This document shows positions 23,905-26,625 of a stretch of 26,625 nucleotides of DNA, in pieces (position 1 is the stretch's first letter; the number at the start of each line of letters is the position of its first letter). Origin of the DNA: CAYVFC01 sp964450715 (GTDB lineage: Bacteria; Myxococcota_A; Polyangia; Polyangiales; JAFGIB01); the NCBI GenBank assembly GCA_964450715.1, contig CAYVFC010000111.1, positions 1-26,625 on the forward strand. The letters run 5' to 3'. The notes under the pieces are model-generated. The model ran no database searches, was not told where the DNA came from, and worked only from the letters and a program-made list of their open reading frames with translations. The position numbers were made by a program, and so were the translations under genes.

Positions 23905-24240
23905 CGAGCAGTTAAAAAACCCGGGCTAAACGCCGTCCCTGGAAAGGTGGTCATCGACGGGAGGATCGACCGCTGAATTCGTTCGGGAACGGTCCCGGCG
24001 AGCCGGGGCGAGGCGCTCGCCGGTTCCGCTCACCTGCCCGCGAAGCGCGCAGGGCACGCCGGCACGGGGAACGACCGCGTCCGTTTTTCGTTCTGTTCTC
24101 GCCAGACATCGGTGTTATTCTCGATTTCCTCCGTAACCACTCAGAATCGTTGTAGTGTCTTCTTCATCTGGAACTACCATATCATACGTGACGTCGTTCG
24201 AGGGACGGGGTTACAGTACGGACGCGTGTCGGTATCAAGT

Positions 24241-25095
24241 ATGAACTGCGAACTATGCCAGGCGAAGCTCAAGCATCTGGCCTCCGGAGAGCTGGACGAG
24301 CTGTCTGCTGACCAGGCCCGGGCGCACCTGCAGACGTGCGAGTCGTGCCGTCTGGCCTTCGAGCGGCTGGGCATCCCGGATTCCGCTGCCGGGCGGCCCG
24401 CCGCGTGCACCGAGCCGACCGAACCACTGCTCATCGAAGCGCGGGATGCGGCGATTTCCCTGGCGCTGCAGTCGGCCCAGAGCCAGGCGCGCTCGGCGGC
24501 CGAAAACTCGCGAAACAGCGACTGGCGCGAAAGGGTGGGCCGAGCAGGACGCCTGTTGATGGGACGGCAGTTCGCCGTGGCTACGGCCATGCTGCTGGTG
24601 GCAGCGGTCGGGCTCTGGTACGTCCCGCGCTTTCGCCAGAACCCGGATGCGGGCGCGACCATAGTGGACGGCCCCCGCTCGACCGAGGGCGAGCCGGCTT
24701 CCGGAGCGCTCGAGCCGGCCGAGCCCCTGGATCTGACCATGGACCGGAACGGCCGGCGCATCCGCTCCAGAAAGGAAATCGCCGCTGCCCGTTCCCGTCG
24801 AAACTCGACTGCCCTGGAGCAGGCCACGGGCGATAACACCCCGCAACCGGTCGGCGCTCCGCAAGTAGCAGCCGGCGAGCCGGTGATAGCGGCGAACGAC
24901 GCGGTGGAGGAAATCGAGAACAACGACGAGGGCGAAACGGACGAGCAGACAGCAGGCGATGACCGGGCTGCCGGCGCGCAAACCGCGCCAGCCCTGTTCG
25001 CGCGAGCCGACGCCGGGACCGCGGAAAAGGACTCCGGCAGCGCGGTCGCTGCCGAGCCCGCGTCGGAACCGAAGGTCGCCGGAACGGAGCGATAA
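24241..25095 (+). CDS. zf-HC2-like anti-sigma-type transmembrane protein
   Basis: From ATG 24241 the protein has 284 residues. The N-terminus carries C3-x2-C6 and H29-x3-C33-x2-C36 (AHLQTCESC), the zinc-binding layout of anti-sigma-factor zf-HC2 domains. One membrane helix (FAVATAMLLVAAVGLWYV, residues 111-128) follows, then about 150 residues of acidic, Ala/Glu-rich, probably disordered sequence on the far side. This is the plan of a membrane anti-sigma factor or redox/zinc sensor. A GTG at 24226 in frame is an alternative start, with AGGGACGGGG 15 bases before it. It ends 3 bases before the response regulator gene, so they form one operon. No sigma factor gene is adjacent. Confidence 0.75.
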   Translation: MNCELCQAKLKHLASGELDELSADQARAHLQTCESCRLAFERLGIPDSAAGRPAACTEPTEPLLIEARDAAISLALQSAQSQARSAAENSRNSDWRERVGRAGRLLMGRQFAVATAMLLVAAVGLWYVPRFRQNPDAGATIVDGPRSTEGEPASGALEPAEPLDLTMDRNGRRIRSRKEIAAARSRRNSTALEQATGDNTPQPVGAPQVAAGEPVIAANDAVEEIENNDEGETDEQTAGDDRAAGAQTAPALFARADAGTAEKDSGSAVAAEPASEPKVAGTER

Positions 25096-25098
25096 CGG

Positions 25099-26541
25099 AT
25101 GGCGGCGACCATACTCGTGGTAGACGACGAGAGAAACATCCGGCGCACGTTGCACATGGTGCTGGACGAGCCGGGATACGGCGTGCTGGAGGCGGCCTCG
25201 GCGGAAGAGGCGCTGGAACTTCTGGACGCGGAAGACGTCGACCTGATGATCCTGGACGTCCGGCTGCCGAGCATGAGCGGTATCGAGATGCTGGAAGCGA
25301 TCCGCGGTCGGGAGGACCTGTATAGGCTTCCGGTGATCATGATCTCGGGCCACGCCTCGGTAGCGGAGGCGGTGCACGCGGTCCAACTCGGTGCGTCCGA
25401 CTTCTTCGAGAAACCGCTCGACCGCGACCGGGTGCTGATAAGCGTGACCAACGCGTTGCGCTCCTCCAAGCTAGAGCGGGAGCTGTCAGCGCTGCGCGCG
25501 CAGGTCGAGGATCGCTACCGCATGACCGGCGAGAGCAAGGTCATGAAGGAGCTATACGCGGCCATCGAGAAGGTCGCGCCCAGCAAGAGCCGCGTGCTCA
25601 TCACCGGCGAGAGCGGGACGGGCAAGGAGCTGATCGCGCGGGCGGTGCACGCGCTGAGCCCCAGGCGCGCCGCGCCCTTCATCATGCTCAACTGCGCGGC
25701 CATCCCCTCGGAGCTGATCGAGAGCGAGCTATTCGGCTACGAACGGGGGGCGTTCACCGGCGCGCACGGCAAGAAGAAAGGCATGTTCGAGCTGGCCGAG
25801 GGGGGAACGCTTCTGCTGGACGAAGTCGGGGACATGAGCGCCAACGCGCAGGCCAAGGTCCTACGGGCGCTGGAAAGCGGTACCATCAGCCGATTGGGCA
25901 GTGAACAGAGCATCGCGGTGAACGTGCGCGTGGTCGCTTCCACCAACAAGGAGCTGGAAGCCGAGGTCGCTGCCGGAAGGTTCCGGGAGGACCTGTATTA
26001 CCGGCTGAACGTGGTCCCCATCCGCAGCCCGGCCCTGCGCGAACGCAAGGACGATATCCCGCTTCTGGCGCGCGTGTTTCTGCGGGACTGCTGCCTGGAC
26101 AACGGTTTCCGGGAGAAGAGCATCGATGAGGAGGTGCTGCAGCAGCTCGAGCAGCGCGCCTGGCCGGGTAACGTGCGCGAGCTCCGAAACGTCATCGAGC
26201 GCATGGTCATCCTGGGGGGCGAGCACCTGACCGTCGAGGACTTGCCCGAGCAGGACAGCCTGACGCGAGCGGCGAGCGATACACCACCGTCTTCGGTAGC
26301 GAGTGCTGCGGGGGAACAGCTCGAGGCCGGGCTACCGTCGGGAGCGCCGCTGACACTGCGTGCGTACCGGGACGACGCCGAACGCCGGTATATCGTGTCG
26401 ACGCTCGATTCTTGCGACTGGAACATCTCGCGGGCGGCCGTGATCCTGGGCGTAGAACGAACCAGCCTGCACAAGCGCATGCGGGCGCTAGATATTAAGA
26501 GATCGGGAGACGGGGGAGACGGGGGAGACGGGGGACGTTAG
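25099..26541 (+). CDS. NtrC-family sigma-54-dependent response regulator
   Basis: This 480-residue protein is a full NtrC-type activator. The receiver domain (1-120) has D9, D10, phospho-acceptor D53, S84 and K105. The AAA+ domain has Walker A GESGTGKE (170-177), the sigma-54 contact loop GAFTGA (217-222) and Walker B LLLDEVGD (238-245), then AWPGNVREL. The C-terminal Fis-type HTH (NISRAAVILGVERTSLHKRM, about 442-461) is followed by a short GDG-repeat tail. It should activate sigma-54 promoters after phosphorylation by a histidine kinase, which is not in the window. It is co-transcribed with the zinc-finger membrane protein and divergent from the envelope cluster, which makes that cluster a possible target. 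Confidence 0.95.
   Translation: MAATILVVDDERNIRRTLHMVLDEPGYGVLEAASAEEALELLDAEDVDLMILDVRLPSMSGIEMLEAIRGREDLYRLPVIMISGHASVAEAVHAVQLGASDFFEKPLDRDRVLISVTNALRSSKLERELSALRAQVEDRYRMTGESKVMKELYAAIEKVAPSKSRVLITGESGTGKELIARAVHALSPRRAAPFIMLNCAAIPSELIESELFGYERGAFTGAHGKKKGMFELAEGGTLLLDEVGDMSANAQAKVLRALESGTISRLGSEQSIAVNVRVVASTNKELEAEVAAGRFREDLYYRLNVVPIRSPALRERKDDIPLLARVFLRDCCLDNGFREKSIDEEVLQQLEQRAWPGNVRELRNVIERMVILGGEHLTVEDLPEQDSLTRAASDTPPSSVASAAGEQLEAGLPSGAPLTLRAYRDDAERRYIVSTLDSCDWNISRAAVILGVERTSLHKRMRALDIKRSGDGGDGGDGGR
26505..26535 (+). repeat. 9-base tandem repeat in the 3' end of the activator gene
   Basis: About three units of GGAGACGGG encode the SGDGGDGGDGG tail, and related GAGACGGGG units go on past the stop. 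The tail lies beyond the Fis HTH and may vary in length. Confidence 0.7.
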
Positions 26542-26556
26542 AGACGGGGTAGAGAC

Positions 26557-26602
26557 GGGGGGGGGGGGGGGGGGGGTTTTTTTTTTTTTTTTTTTGGGGG
26601 GG
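26557..26602. other. Homopolymer run at sequence end (probable artefact)
   Basis: Twenty G, then nineteen T, then seven G follow one another just before the end of the window. This looks like a failed read or assembly end and not biological sequence. Confidence 0.7.
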
Positions 26603-26625
26603 CGGCGGGGGAGTGTGGTGGGGAG

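Noticed and set aside
23836..24240. Sigma-54 promoter (GG-N10-GC type) in the divergent gap
   Set aside because: Looked for because of the adjacent activator; segments such as GGCACGCCGGCAC lack the GC box at the right distance on either strand.

Overview
The window looks like a piece of a high-GC genome from the Myxococcota or a related former deltaproteobacterial lineage. The clues are a Gly/Ser/Ala-rich lipoprotein of the type common in Polyangia, a run of genes laid out like the Myxococcus xanthus Glt (gliding) and Nfs (spore-coat) envelope machines, and an NtrC-type sigma-54 activator beside a zinc-finger membrane protein. No rRNA, tRNA, CRISPR array or intact transposase gene was seen. 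The right end runs into G and T homopolymers and is probably a contig end; the left end cuts a gene.

Region 1 (1-9400) is a surface-polysaccharide neighbourhood. On the plus strand are a truncated FkbM-type methyltransferase, a GT11-like (fucosyltransferase-type) glycosyltransferase and a GT4 glycosyltransferase. Convergent to them is a two-gene minus-strand unit: a GDP-mannose 3,5-epimerase homologue with all catalytic residues, and an NTP_transf_5-type putative nucleotidyltransferase. Next comes a decayed patch (about 5257-6000) with toxin-antitoxin remnants and a short palindromic repeat, then a secreted lipoprotein, a Wza-like export lipoprotein (minus), a WlbA/WbpB-type sugar dehydrogenase (plus) and a stand-alone MshEN domain protein (minus) whose 24-5-24 motif layout fits a cyclic-di-GMP receptor.

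Region 2 (9514-23835, minus strand) starts, in transcription order, at a strong promoter near 23890 with a perfect palindrome across the -35 region. It encodes a periplasmic coiled-coil protein, a TPR/coiled-coil protein, a giant TPR protein (GltD/AgmU-like), a TPR lipoprotein (GltE/AglT-like), a small exported protein, a TolQ/MotA-like membrane protein, an AgmX/PglI-type protein with a TonB-like C-terminus (GltG-like), a small exported protein and an outer-membrane beta-barrel (GltH-like). The first four genes overlap or nearly touch. The later ones are separated by gaps holding short repeats and, at 12128-12155, a near-consensus promoter. A 77-residue membrane-anchored protein with its own apparently leaderless promoter follows.

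Region 3 (24241-26541, plus strand) is divergent: a zf-HC2-like anti-sigma-type membrane protein, then a complete NtrC-family response regulator (receiver, AAA+ with GAFTGA, Fis-type HTH). Its histidine kinase is not in the window.

Taken together, the window suggests a cell-envelope system in which glycan synthesis and export (region 1) sit beside a trans-envelope machine (region 2) and a dedicated regulatory pair (region 3). In M. xanthus, Glt drives gliding and Nfs works on spore-coat glycan; the nearby polysaccharide genes make an Nfs-like, glycan-handling role at least as plausible here as gliding. That is inference.
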